Positions 18,465 through 27,407 of a stretch of DNA of 64,000 nucleotides are shown here, one piece after another. The stretch spans positions 868,001 through 932,000 of the forward strand of contig NZ_OY761461.1 of the NCBI RefSeq assembly GCF_963664555.1, in the 5' to 3' direction. Positions within the stretch are counted from its first letter, which is position 1. Each line of letters opens with the position of its first letter. The notes under the pieces were generated by a model that was given only the letters and a program-made list of their open reading frames with translations, had not been told where the DNA came from and did not search any database. The translations under genes and the position numbers were made by a program. This DNA comes from Labilibaculum sp. (GTDB taxonomy: Bacteria; Bacteroidota; Bacteroidia; Bacteroidales; Marinifilaceae).

Positions 18465-18472
18465 TATTTTTG
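18465..18472 (+). promoter_or_regulatory. Candidate -7 box (TATTTTTG) upstream of thymidine kinase
   Basis: TAnnTTTG match 34 nt before the ATG at 18506, in the divergent gap between the rsmI pair and tdk. The -33 element is not obvious. Confidence 0.4.
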
Positions 18473-18505
18473 TCTATCTATGTAAAATAACCTAAAGTTT
18501 ATCAC

Positions 18506-19096
18506 ATGTTTCTTGAGAATGATATTAACAGAGCTGGCAGTAATGGTTGGATCGAAGTAATAGTTGGTTCTATGTTTTCGGGTAAAACCGAGGAATTGAT
18601 TCGTCGGTTGAACCGGGCAAAAATTGCCCGTCAGAATGTTGAAATATTTAAACCTCATATTGATGTGAGATACTCTGAGGACGAAGTAGTATCGCACAAT
18701 TCCAACTCCATCCGGTCAACACCTGTCGAAACATCAGCAAATATATTGTTGCTTGCCAGTAATGTTGATGTTGTTGGTATTGATGAAGCTCAATTTTTTG
18801 ATGCTGGCTTGTCGGACGTTTGTAACGAATTAGCCAATCAAGGTATTCGTGTGATTGTAGCCGGTCTGGATATGGATTTTAAGGGCAATCCTTTTGGCCC
18901 GATTCCTAGTATTATGGCTACTGCAGAATATGTTACCAAAGTTCACGCAGTTTGCATGCGTTGCGGAAATCTGGCCAATTATTCTCATCGTTTGGCTGAG
19001 GCTGATAAGTTGGTGTTGTTGGGTGAAAAGAGTGAGTACGAACCGCTTTGCAGAAATTGTTACCAAAAAATTTATAGAGCATCTTCAACAAAATAA
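18506..19096 (+). CDS. tdk: Thymidine kinase (type II)
   Basis: 196 residues, normal for type II thymidine kinases. The P-loop is [11 protein letters not shown] near the N-terminus. The Walker B/lid motif is D-E-A-Q-F-F, and the lasso/zinc region contains V-C-M-R-C and L-C-R-N-C (four Cys). The substrate-site motif is [14 protein letters not shown]. It phosphorylates thymidine to dTMP using ATP in the salvage pathway. The stop is 11 nt before the murF-alr start, indicating an operon. Confidence 0.96.
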   Translation: MFLENDINRAGSNGWIEVIVGSMFSGKTEELIRRLNRAKIARQNVEIFKPHIDVRYSEDEVVSHNSNSIRSTPVETSANILLLASNVDVVGIDEAQFFDAGLSDVCNELANQGIRVIVAGLDMDFKGNPFGPIPSIMATAEYVTKVHAVCMRCGNLANYSHRLAEADKLVLLGEKSEYEPLCRNCYQKIYRASSTK

Positions 19097-19107
19097 GTGG
19101 ATGTATT

Positions 19108-21582
19108 ATGACTGTTGTACAATTACATACTATTGAATCGGTAGCTTCTGTAACAGGAGGTATTTGTTGTGGGAAAGAAAACCTTATTGTTAAAAACCTA
19201 TCGATAGACAGCAGGTCATTACAACTTCCCGAAGAAACTTTATTTTTTGCTTTAGTTGGCGATCGACATGATGGACATGTATACATCAAAGATTTGTATC
19301 AAAAAGGGGTTCGTGCATTTGTTGTGAGCAATTCTGAAAGTACAGATTTTAAACAGTATCCTGAGGCCGGCTTTGTTTTGGTTCCTGATACGCTCCGTGC
19401 ATTGCAGAATTTGGCCGAAAATCACCGAAAGAATTTCTCTTTTCCCGTTATAGGAATTACCGGCAGCAATGGAAAAACCATTGTAAAAGAGTGGCTGTAT
19501 CAGTTGCTGAATGAATCGTATTCTATTGTTCGCAGTCCTAAAAGCTACAATTCTCAGGTGGGAGTTCCACTTTCTGTCTGGCACATGAACAATGAGGCCA
19601 ATTTGGCCATTTTCGAGGCTGGTATTTCTCAACCGGGAGAAATGGATCAGCTCTCTAAAATTATTCAACCAACCTTTGGGATTTTTACTCATTTGGGAGA
19701 TGCTCATCGGGAGAATTTTAAGGATGATGTTCAGAAATTAGAGGAAAAGATAAAATTATTCTCTTCCTGTAATTGCATTGTTTATTGTGCCGATGAAAAA
19801 CTTGCCGATGAATCTTTAAAGGTCAGGTATGGACAGAAAAAAGAATTGATTTCGTGGTCGAGAAAGGGAAAGGCAGACTTGCGGATCGTTTCTGAGATCA
19901 TTAAAGAGAACAAGACCTATATTGAAGCCAAATATAAGAAGGAAACAAAAGGAATCAATTTGCCTTTTAGTGACAAAGCCTCAATTGATAATGCAATTAC
20001 CTGCTGGCTTTGTTTGCTAAACCTGAATGTTGATGATGAAACCATAAAAGAAAGATTCCTGAAATTAGAACCAGTTGCCATGCGATTGGAAATCAAAGAG
20101 GGAATAGGTGATTGTACACTGATTAATGATTATTACAACTCAGATTTGGGTTCGCTGGGAATTGCCTTGGATTTAATGAATCAGCAGCAAAAAGATAAGA
20201 GCAAAACCATTATTTTATCAGATATTTTTCAATCGGGTTATACAAATCATCAGCTTTATAGGGCTATATCCAAATTATTGGAACAGAAGAAGATTAATCG
20301 TTTAATTGGCATTGGGGAGGGCATTTCTTCTCAATCGAAACTATTTACCTGCAATGCTTCTTTTTATCGCTCAACCGATGTGTTTCTTGCTGATTTAAAT
20401 CGGAATCAGTTTAAAAATGAAATCATTCTGATAAAAGGAGCCAGGAATTTTCATTTCGAGAGAATTTCAAATGCTCTTCAATACAAAGCACACCAAACGG
20501 TTCTGGAAGTGAACTTAAATGCCATGGTTCACAATCTGAACTACTTCCGTTCCTTATTAAAACCAAGTACCAAACTGGTGGTAATGGTGAAAGCATTCTC
20601 TTACGGAAGCGGATCAACCGAAATTGCTAATTTACTGCAATATCACCGGGTTGATTATTTAGCTGTTGCCATAGCCGACGAAGGTGTCGAACTAAGAAAT
20701 GCAGGAATCACAATCCCAATTATGGTGATGAATCCAGAACCTCACAGTTTCGATACCATGATTGAATATCGTCTGGAGCCTGAAATATACAATCAGACTA
20801 TTTGTCTTGAATTCGAAAAAGCACTAAAACGAAATGGTGTAAAAAACTATCCCATTCACATAAAATTGGATACCGGAATGAATCGTTTGGGTTTTGTGCA
20901 TCGAGATATTGGCACTTTATTGTCGCTGATTGTGAACAATGACCATTTCTTTATCAGCTCCGTATTTTCCCATTTGGCTGGTGCTGATGAACAGCAGCAC
21001 GATGATTTTACAGCTCGGCAAATTGATTCATTTACTGCATGGAGCGATCAAATATTGTCGCAGTTTTCGTATCCTATCGATCGGCATATTTTAAATTCAG
21101 CCGGTATCGAACGTTTTCCACAGGCACAATTTGATATGGTTCGTTTGGGAATTGGTCTTTATGGAATCAGCGCCAAACATCAGGAAAAGCTGATGAATGT
21201 GAGCAGCTTAAAAACAACAATTTCGCAGATAAAAGAAGTTTCGAAAGAGAATACCGTAGGTTACGGCCGCAAAGGACAATTAGAGGCCGATGCCCGCATT
21301 GGAGTTATCCCAATTGGTTATGCCGATGGTTTTAGCCGTAAGTTGAGTAACGGAAAGGGAAAGGTGATGGTGAACGGGCAATTAGTGCCTATTGTCGGCA
21401 ATATCTGCATGGACATGAGCATGATTGATCTTACGAATACCAATGCCAAAGAGGGCGATTCGGTTCTGATTTTTGGCGACGATTATTCGGTAAGTAAATT
21501 GGCAGAACAACTGGATACCATTCCCTACGAAATTTTAACCACCATTTCGCGTCGGGTAAAACGCATCTATTTTCAGGAGTAA
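19108..21582 (+). CDS. Bifunctional MurF-alanine racemase fusion
   Basis: 824 residues. Residues about 1-455 are UDP-MurNAc-tripeptide:D-alanyl-D-alanine ligase (P-loop GITGSNGKT at 116-124, NSQVGVPLSVW, EAGISQPGEM, DYYNS). Residues about 465-824 are PLP-dependent alanine racemase, with the lysine in V-K-A-F-S-Y-G-S-G, then KLDTGMNRLGF, HILNSAGIERFP, VRLGIGLYG and GNICMDMSMIDLT. The fusion couples D-Ala production with ligation of D-Ala-D-Ala to the peptidoglycan precursor and is common in Bacteroidota. In the MurF half the nucleotide-binding motif reads NGKTIVKEW where NGKTTTKE is usual, so the MurF half may be weakened; this should not be over-read. Confidence 0.95.
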   Translation: MTVVQLHTIESVASVTGGICCGKENLIVKNLSIDSRSLQLPEETLFFALVGDRHDGHVYIKDLYQKGVRAFVVSNSESTDFKQYPEAGFVLVPDTLRALQNLAENHRKNFSFPVIGITGSNGKTIVKEWLYQLLNESYSIVRSPKSYNSQVGVPLSVWHMNNEANLAIFEAGISQPGEMDQLSKIIQPTFGIFTHLGDAHRENFKDDVQKLEEKIKLFSSCNCIVYCADEKLADESLKVRYGQKKELISWSRKGKADLRIVSEIIKENKTYIEAKYKKETKGINLPFSDKASIDNAITCWLCLLNLNVDDETIKERFLKLEPVAMRLEIKEGIGDCTLINDYYNSDLGSLGIALDLMNQQQKDKSKTIILSDIFQSGYTNHQLYRAISKLLEQKKINRLIGIGEGISSQSKLFTCNASFYRSTDVFLADLNRNQFKNEIILIKGARNFHFERISNALQYKAHQTVLEVNLNAMVHNLNYFRSLLKPSTKLVVMVKAFSYGSGSTEIANLLQYHRVDYLAVAIADEGVELRNAGITIPIMVMNPEPHSFDTMIEYRLEPEIYNQTICLEFEKALKRNGVKNYPIHIKLDTGMNRLGFVHRDIGTLLSLIVNNDHFFISSVFSHLAGADEQQHDDFTARQIDSFTAWSDQILSQFSYPIDRHILNSAGIERFPQAQFDMVRLGIGLYGISAKHQEKLMNVSSLKTTISQIKEVSKENTVGYGRKGQLEADARIGVIPIGYADGFSRKLSNGKGKVMVNGQLVPIVGNICMDMSMIDLTNTNAKEGDSVLIFGDDYSVSKLAEQLDTIPYEILTTISRRVKRIYFQE

Positions 21583-21763
21583 ATAGCTTAGTTTTCTTTT
21601 TTGACTTCCGTGACAAACGGAGAGCTTTCCGTGTCTTATTTTATCAGTTAAGTGACTCAAATTTTGACTGGACAATGAGTTAAGCTATTGTGGTACACAA
21701 ATGAGCTTATTTTTCAATTGGAAAAATCTATCGGTGAAACGATCAAAATAATTGCAAAGAAAA

Positions 21764-21783
21764 AGCCATCTTTTAAGATGGCT
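21764..21783 (-). terminator. Terminator of the Crp/Fnr-type regulator gene
   Basis: AGCCATC and GATGGCT form an AT-extended stem. On the minus strand it is followed by TTTTTC, and it sits about 23 nt after the stop of the gene at 21807-22529. Confidence 0.65.
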
Positions 21784-21806
21784 CACTATATTTTAAGAAG
21801 TAGATT

Positions 21807-22529
21807 TTATCCGAGTTTACTAACCCGGTCTAATCTTACCTTATCTAAAATCTTAATTTTCCGGCCATCAATTGAAATTACACCTTCGCTGGCAAAAGTA
21901 GAAAGAGTACGAATTGCATTCGATGTGGTCATGTTCGACAGGTTAGCGATATCTTCTCTCGAAAGATAAACCTTAATGGTTGATTCATCATCTTCAAAAC
22001 CATATGTGTCACGAAGAAACAGCAAAGATTCAGCTAATCTTCCCCGAATGTGTTTCTGAGTAAGGGTGATGGTTCTGTTGTTTGAGAATCCTAATTCGGT
22101 AGAAAGCGAACGGATAATGCACAAAGAAAGGTCAGAATTGGTTTTAATGAATTTCAGCATCAATTCGTAGCTAACTGTACAGGTTATAGAATCTTCAATT
22201 GCAACAGCCGAAGCAATGTTGTTTTCTTCTGCAAAAAGTGCACGGTATCCAATAAAGCCAATGGGTTTTGCCATTCGAACAATTTGCTCGCGACCGCCTA
22301 CGCCTTCCTTAAAAATCTTCACCTTTCCTTCAGACAAACAAATCAGTCCAATTGGTCTTTCACCTTCTTTGTAAATGTATTCCCCTTTCTTAAAAAAAGA
22401 ACAGGTCATGTTCGCCATTAATTCTTCTTTTTCAGAAGGAGTAAGAACATTAAATACTGAACTTGAATTGTTAATTACTTCCCCACAAATAATCTCTCTG
22501 GATTTTCTATCATTCTCAATCATATACAA
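21807..22529 (-). CDS. Crp/Fnr-family transcriptional regulator
   Basis: 240 residues. An N-terminal cyclic-nucleotide-binding-type beta-barrel (about 25-140: F-F-K-K-G-E-Y-I-Y-K-E-G-E, L-S-E-G-K-V-K-I-F) is followed by a dimerisation helix and a C-terminal winged helix. The recognition region is L-S-R-E-D-I-A-N-L-S-N-M-T-T-S-N-A-I-R-T-L. The four N-terminal Fnr iron-sulfur cysteines are absent, so direct Fnr-type oxygen sensing is unlikely. The effector is unknown. The start could also be the Met two codons later. It is monocistronic, with its own terminator. Confidence 0.9.
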   Translation of the reverse strand: MYMIENDRKSREIICGEVINNSSSVFNVLTPSEKEELMANMTCSFFKKGEYIYKEGERPIGLICLSEGKVKIFKEGVGGREQIVRMAKPIGFIGYRALFAEENNIASAVAIEDSITCTVSYELMLKFIKTNSDLSLCIIRSLSTELGFSNNRTITLTQKHIRGRLAESLLFLRDTYGFEDDESTIKVYLSREDIANLSNMTTSNAIRTLSTFASEGVISIDGRKIKILDKVRLDRVSKLG

Positions 22530-22678
22530 AGTGGAATATGGATTTAAAATACGTTGTATGTTTTAAAACACTTCAAAAGTATACAAATGAAATGAAATGA
22601 AAAAATGAATGCAGAAATAATTCATTATTTAGGTGATGTTCGACAACATGCTATTATGTAGGTGTTTATACCCATTTG

Positions 22679-24325
22679 TTAGTGCATTGCTACTAAGGGA
22701 ATTTTTCGTCCGAAACCAAAAGCCTTCGATGAAACGCGTAAAATAGGCGGAGTCTGGAATCTTTTGTACTCATTCATGTTCACTAAGCGGATGGTTTTTT
22801 GCACCGTTGCTCTTTCGAAACCATCTTGAATAATTTCTTCCGAAGACATATTTTTTTCTATATATCGGAATAAAATGCCGTCTAACACATCGTAATCTGG
22901 CAAAGAATCCGAATCTTTTTGATCGGGGCGTAATTCGGCTGATGGCGGTTTTACAATTGAGTTCTTAGGAATTACTTCCTTATCTTTATTGATGAACCAA
23001 GCCAATTTGAAAACATCGGTTTTGTAAACATCTCCAAGTACCGATAAACCTCCGTTCATGTCTCCATACAAGGTTCCGTATCCTACAGCTGATTCACTCT
23101 TATTTGATGTGTTTAGAAGGATGTGTCCAAACTTATTCGATAAGCCCATAACCAGTGTTCCTCTAACACGAGCCTGTATGTTTTCTTCAGCTACATTAAA
23201 AGGAAGATCCCCAAATATTGGACCTAAGGATTTCTGAAACTCCTGAAAAATATTCTGAATGGGAACAATATCGTATTGAATGCCTAAGTTCTCTGCTAAA
23301 TCTACCGCGTCTTTTATGGAGTGATCCGAAGAGAATTTGGAAGGCATCAGCAGAACACGTACATTTTCTTTTCCAAGAGCTCTTTCGGCCAATACGACTG
23401 TTACGGCTGAATCAATTCCTCCGGATAAACCTAAGGTCGTTTTGGTAAATCCCATTTTTCCAAAATAATCTTTTAGACCTAAAACCAAAGCATCATGAAT
23501 TTTTTCGATATAATCTACATTTCTTGCTGTGGCTTTCTGACTTTCAATATCCTCAAGATCGACAATCTGATAGTCTTCTTTGAAATAATTTAATCGTTTG
23601 ACTACTTCTCCCTTCGAATTCATGACTAAAGAGTCACCGTCAAAAATTAATTCGGTGTGTGCACCAATTTGATTGACGTAGAATATTGGAAGTTGATATC
23701 TTTCCGAAGTTGCCTTCAAAATATTGGTTCGCAAATCCTGCTGATTATAGGAAAATGGCGATGCTGCAATGTTTACCACAAAATCAGGATTGAGTTTGCT
23801 TAGCTCTTCCATTGGTGAAATTGTGTACAATGCTGATTTTGCAAAGTTGTTGTCTACAGGTTGGGTTTCCCATAAATCTTCACAAATAGTGAGTGCAATT
23901 TTTTTCCCTTTCAATTCAACCAAAGAGAATTCTGTATTGGGTTCAAAGTACCTGTATTCGTCGAAAATATCGTAATTAGGCAACAGAGTTTTATTGTGAA
24001 TACTCTCAATTTTCCCGTTGGAAATGAAATAAGCAGAATTGTATAAATTTTTCCCTTTCGGATGAGGATTTACTGATGGTCCTCCAATTACGGCGGCAAT
24101 ATCAATGCAATGCTCCGCTACTTTTTGAAGTGCCGATTTAGATTTCTCAACAAATTCTTTACGTTCCAGTAAATCTTTTGGCGGATATCCACAAATGGCT
24201 AACTCTGAAAACAGAACCAAATCTACGCCGCTTTTGCGCGACTTATTGATTGCTGAAATAATTTTTTCAGTGTTGCTCTCGAAATTACCAATATGATAGT
24301 TTAATTGGGCTAATGCTATTTTCAT
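22679..24325 (-). CDS. nadE: Glutamine-dependent NAD+ synthetase
   Basis: 548 residues, shorter than the ~640-residue bacterial form and typical of the ~540-residue form. Residues 1-~250 form the glutaminase (nitrilase-fold) domain: E41 in L-F-S-E-L-A-I-C-G-Y, K in N-K-T-L-L-P-N-Y and C in A-L-T-I-C-E-D-L-W supply the E-K-C triad. The C-terminal half is the ATP-pyrophosphatase synthetase with L-G-L-S-G-G-I-D-S-A-V and NTSNKSE-AVGYGT-YGD. It converts deamido-NAD+ to NAD+ using glutamine. There is no obvious operon partner. Confidence 0.96.
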   Translation of the reverse strand: MKIALAQLNYHIGNFESNTEKIISAINKSRKSGVDLVLFSELAICGYPPKDLLERKEFVEKSKSALQKVAEHCIDIAAVIGGPSVNPHPKGKNLYNSAYFISNGKIESIHNKTLLPNYDIFDEYRYFEPNTEFSLVELKGKKIALTICEDLWETQPVDNNFAKSALYTISPMEELSKLNPDFVVNIAASPFSYNQQDLRTNILKATSERYQLPIFYVNQIGAHTELIFDGDSLVMNSKGEVVKRLNYFKEDYQIVDLEDIESQKATARNVDYIEKIHDALVLGLKDYFGKMGFTKTTLGLSGGIDSAVTVVLAERALGKENVRVLLMPSKFSSDHSIKDAVDLAENLGIQYDIVPIQNIFQEFQKSLGPIFGDLPFNVAEENIQARVRGTLVMGLSNKFGHILLNTSNKSESAVGYGTLYGDMNGGLSVLGDVYKTDVFKLAWFINKDKEVIPKNSIVKPPSAELRPDQKDSDSLPDYDVLDGILFRYIEKNMSSEEIIQDGFERATVQKTIRLVNMNEYKRFQTPPILRVSSKAFGFGRKIPLVAMH

Positions 24326-24621
24326 ACTTAAAAGATATGAGTCCCGAAATATTTCAGGATGAGAAGAAAGATCATTTAATCTGCTGTCTCATTTAATAAT
24401 TGAATACTTTAAAGCTGTATTTGTTTTCAGCTTAGCAAATTTAGTGATAAAAATATGGAATAGGTATTCCTTCTGTCAGCAAAAACAAAACCGTGGCAAA
24501 ATTAATTAATCCTTGTATTTATTAAGGCATTGTAAGGAAAAACCAATTTTTGAACCGGGCTTAACTTATTTTTAATATTTTGAGAAACACAAAAACAAAT
24601 ACCTACAATTAAATCATAAGA

Positions 24622-25635
24622 ATGCAGTTAAATCACTACAAAAATACAAGTGCGAGTATTTTAATCTTGTTGCTGGGTTTTCTTTTTTCATGTAATTCGG
24701 ACACTAAAAGTCCTGATGTTTCAAATATTGATTTGGAAGTGAAAATTCAAAGATTTGAGCAAGAGCTTTTCGCGGTAAAACAAAAATCAGATTTAAATAA
24801 GTTAAGACAGCAATATCCTGATGTATTGCAATTGTATAGTAATAAAGTGATTGGTCTGGGAGATTCAGATGATTCTGATTATATGGTTTATTTGAATAAG
24901 TTTTTAACTGATTCAACAATGAACCAGGTTGCTGATAGCGTTGCAAAAAAGTTTCCGACTCTGGATAAAGAAGAAAAGGAGTTGACAAATGCTTTTAAAT
25001 ATTTAAAGTACTATTTCCCGGGAAAACCGGTCCCAAATTGTTATTCTCAAATTTCAGGTTTCAATCAGTCAATTGTTGTTGCCCAAAATTTGATTGGAAT
25101 AAGCTTGGATAAGTATTTGGGAAAAGATTGTGCATTTTATTCCTATTTGGGAACGCCAATGTATGCAAGAGAAAACATGATTCCTGAAAGAATTGTTCAG
25201 GATGTTGTGCTTGCTTATGCTTTAACTGAATTTCCTTTTACTCCGCTAAAAGATGATTTAATCAGCAATATGATTTATCAGGGAAAAATAAGATACTTTT
25301 TACAAGCCATGATGCCCCAAAAGAGTGAGGCCGATGTGATGAAATATTCGCAAAATGAATTGGAGTGGTGTGAGGAGAATGATGAGTTGATGTGGGGATA
25401 TATTATTGAGCAAAAACATTTGTTTACAAGCGAATACCGCACAGTAATTAAGTATATAAACGATGGGCCTTTTACTCCGGGAATGCCACAGGAATCACCT
25501 TCCAGAACCGGTATTTGGATTGGATGGCAAATTGTAAAAGAATACATGGCAAAACATCCCGAGGTAACTATAAATCAGTTAATGACTGAAAATGATTATG
25601 CTGCAATCTTACGGGAATCTGCTTATCAGCCTTAA
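24622..25635 (+). CDS. gldB: GldB-like gliding motility lipoprotein
   Basis: 337 residues. The lipobox L-L-G-F-L-F-S-C places the acylated Cys at residue 24. The body has the GldB-type features: an N-terminal region with D-L-E-V-K-I-Q-R-F-E-Q-E-L-F, a central F-P-G-K-P-V-P-N-C-Y segment, S-L-D-K-Y-L-G-K-D and a C-terminal G-I-W-I-G-W-Q-I-V-K-x-Y-M. GldB is required for gliding and for a functional T9SS in Flavobacterium; in non-gliding Bacteroidota it is kept with the secretion system. It starts a run with the nitrilase gene (11 nt away) and the cyclo-ligase gene. Its presence fits the T9SS cargo locus at the left of the window. Confidence 0.85.
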   Translation: MQLNHYKNTSASILILLLGFLFSCNSDTKSPDVSNIDLEVKIQRFEQELFAVKQKSDLNKLRQQYPDVLQLYSNKVIGLGDSDDSDYMVYLNKFLTDSTMNQVADSVAKKFPTLDKEEKELTNAFKYLKYYFPGKPVPNCYSQISGFNQSIVVAQNLIGISLDKYLGKDCAFYSYLGTPMYARENMIPERIVQDVVLAYALTEFPFTPLKDDLISNMIYQGKIRYFLQAMMPQKSEADVMKYSQNELEWCEENDELMWGYIIEQKHLFTSEYRTVIKYINDGPFTPGMPQESPSRTGIWIGWQIVKEYMAKHPEVTINQLMTENDYAAILRESAYQP

Positions 25636-25646
25636 AATGATCAAAA

Positions 25647-26420
25647 ATGAAAATAGCTTTGATTCAATTTGCACCTGTCTTTGGTGATCTGAAATCAACG
25701 ATAGAGTCTTTAAAGGTATTGTTATTTAGAGCAAAGGAAGCCGATTTAGTTGTACTTCCGGAACTGGCCAATACCGGCTATAATTTCGATTCGAAAGAAG
25801 AAGCTTTTGAGCTGTCGGAAACAGTAAAGGATAGTGTTTTTCTTGATTTTATTCAGGAATTGTGCTTGCAGTATAATTTTACCGTTGTCACTGGATTTTC
25901 AGAGAAGGATGGTGATCAATTGTATAATTCAGCTGTTTTGATGAATGCAACAGGGCTTGTTGGAACCTATCGGAAACTTCATTTGTTCATGAATGAAAAA
26001 AATATTTTCGAGAAAGGAAATTTAGGTCTTCCTGTTTTTATTGTTGATGATGTTAAAATTGGAATCCTGGTTTGTTTCGATTGGATGTTTCCTGAAGTTT
26101 GGCGTAAATTAGCTTTGCAGGGAGTCGATTTAATTCTTCATCCTTCAAATTTGGTATTGCCATATGCACAATCGGTAATTCCTTCCTATGCATTGGTGAA
26201 CAGAATTTTTATTGCCACAGCAAATCGAATTGGAACGGAAAAAGAACTTTCTTTCACAGGTCAGTCTATTATTGTGAATCCAAGAGGAGAAGTTCTTGCT
26301 AAAGCTGATATGCTGGAGCAGATTTTGTTTGTAGATATTGATCCTGAATTGGCCAGAGATAAAATGATTACGAAGAACAATGATGTTTTTAAGGATAGAA
26401 GAACTGATATTTATGAATAA
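25647..26420 (+). CDS. Carbon-nitrogen hydrolase (nitrilase family, omega-amidase-like)
   Basis: 257 residues, a single nitrilase-fold domain with the catalytic triad visible: E39 (V-L-P-E-L), K110 (T-Y-R-K-L-H-L-F) and C143 (L-V-C-F-D-W-M-F-P-E). An amide hydrolysed to acid plus ammonia is the expected reaction. The C-F-D-W-M-F-P-E surroundings occur in several aliphatic amidase and carbamoylase branches, so the substrate is not assigned. It lies between gldB (11 nt) and the formyl-THF cyclo-ligase (9 nt) and is therefore probably co-transcribed. Confidence 0.88.
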   Translation: MKIALIQFAPVFGDLKSTIESLKVLLFRAKEADLVVLPELANTGYNFDSKEEAFELSETVKDSVFLDFIQELCLQYNFTVVTGFSEKDGDQLYNSAVLMNATGLVGTYRKLHLFMNEKNIFEKGNLGLPVFIVDDVKIGILVCFDWMFPEVWRKLALQGVDLILHPSNLVLPYAQSVIPSYALVNRIFIATANRIGTEKELSFTGQSIIVNPRGEVLAKADMLEQILFVDIDPELARDKMITKNNDVFKDRRTDIYE

Positions 26421-26429
26421 GAGCCAGAA

Positions 26430-26987
26430 ATGAGTGTGTTAAAACGAAATATTGAAGAGGAAAAAGCAAGAATCCGAAAGGAGATAAGAGCTGTAAAGCA
26501 AAATTATTCTTTTGAGCAGAAAAAAGAGTTGAGCTTACCTATTTTGAAACGTTTGGAACAGCTTCCGGAATTTATCCAAGCCAAAACAGTAATGCTTTAC
26601 TGGTCCATGAAGGATGAGGTTTATACTCACGATTTTGTTTGCAAATGGGCCAACGAGAAAAAAGTGATTTTGCCTAGTGTAAAAGGAGAAACATTGGATT
26701 TGAAACTTTTTGAAGGAGCGGATCAGCTGATAGAAGGTGAACATTATGGGATTCCTGAACCTGAGGGGGCTGTATTTATGAATGAGGACGAAATTGATCT
26801 GATTTTGATTCCTGGAATTGCTTTTGATCGGGAAAAGAATAGGATGGGTAGAGGAAAAGCCTATTACGACAGGTTGCTACAGTCGTTAAGTTCTTTTAAG
26901 GTTGGTATTTGTTTCGATTTCCAGATTTTGGATCATGTACCAATTGATGAGCATGATATTAAAATGGATGAAATAGTATTTCAATAA
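26430..26987 (+). CDS. 5-formyltetrahydrofolate cyclo-ligase
   Basis: 185 residues. An N-terminal basic helix (K-A-R-I-R-K-E-I-R-A) is followed by the core and the signature R-M-G-R-G-K-A-Y-Y-D-R, which forms the ATP/folate site, and I-P-G-I-A-F-D. The enzyme makes 5,10-methenyl-THF from 5-formyl-THF with ATP. It is the last gene of the gldB run and ends within a strong bidirectional terminator shared with the convergent ferredoxin gene. Confidence 0.94.
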   Translation: MSVLKRNIEEEKARIRKEIRAVKQNYSFEQKKELSLPILKRLEQLPEFIQAKTVMLYWSMKDEVYTHDFVCKWANEKKVILPSVKGETLDLKLFEGADQLIEGEHYGIPEPEGAVFMNEDEIDLILIPGIAFDREKNRMGRGKAYYDRLLQSLSSFKVGICFDFQILDHVPIDEHDIKMDEIVFQ

Positions 26988-27017
26988 AAAAGCCAGTGAT
27001 TATCTCACTGGCTTTTT
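26987..27017. terminator. Bidirectional terminator between cyclo-ligase and ferredoxin genes
   Basis: AAAAAGCCAGTGA pairs perfectly with TCACTGGCTTTTT around a 5-nt loop. The A-run and T-run make it functional in both directions between convergent genes. Confidence 0.9.
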
Positions 27018-27035
27018 AATATCGCTAAATTACGA

Positions 27036-27206
27036 TTATTCTGCGTGAATAGCTTCCACAGGACAAGCGTCAACGCAAGTACCACAATCAGTACAAAGAT
27101 CAGCGTCGATTACATAATGCTCATCACCCATAGAAATTGCTTCAACAGGACATTCTCCTTCGCAAGAACCGCAAGAAATACAGTCGTCGTTAATTACGTA
27201 AGCCAT
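27036..27206 (-). CDS. 2[4Fe-4S] ferredoxin
   Basis: 56 residues (ATG at 27204-27206, TAA at 27036-27038). Two classical clusters are complete: C-I-S-C-G-S-C-E-G-E-C-P and C-T-D-C-G-T-C-V-D-A-C-P, each CxxCxxCxxxCP. The pseudo-twofold repeat (P-V-E-A-I at the end of both halves) is typical of clostridial-type ferredoxins. It is a soluble low-potential electron carrier, probably for pyruvate or 2-oxoacid oxidoreductases, and fits an anaerobic or facultative lifestyle. It is a stand-alone gene with a shared downstream terminator. Confidence 0.97.
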   Translation of the reverse strand: MAYVINDDCISCGSCEGECPVEAISMGDEHYVIDADLCTDCGTCVDACPVEAIHAE

Positions 27207-27407
27207 TTTCTTTAAATTTTTAGTGTTAATACTATCACAAATGTAATATCATATTTTTAATGGAGAAACAATTTCGCCGAGAATTATATTATTTTGAAAC
27301 AGATTAAATAATGAAGAATAAGCTTAGGTAAATAATTTGCACTCTCTATTGTGCAGAATTAAAGATGTTTGTTTTTTTAATTGGTTGATTTTAGCTTATT
27401 ACGAGAA

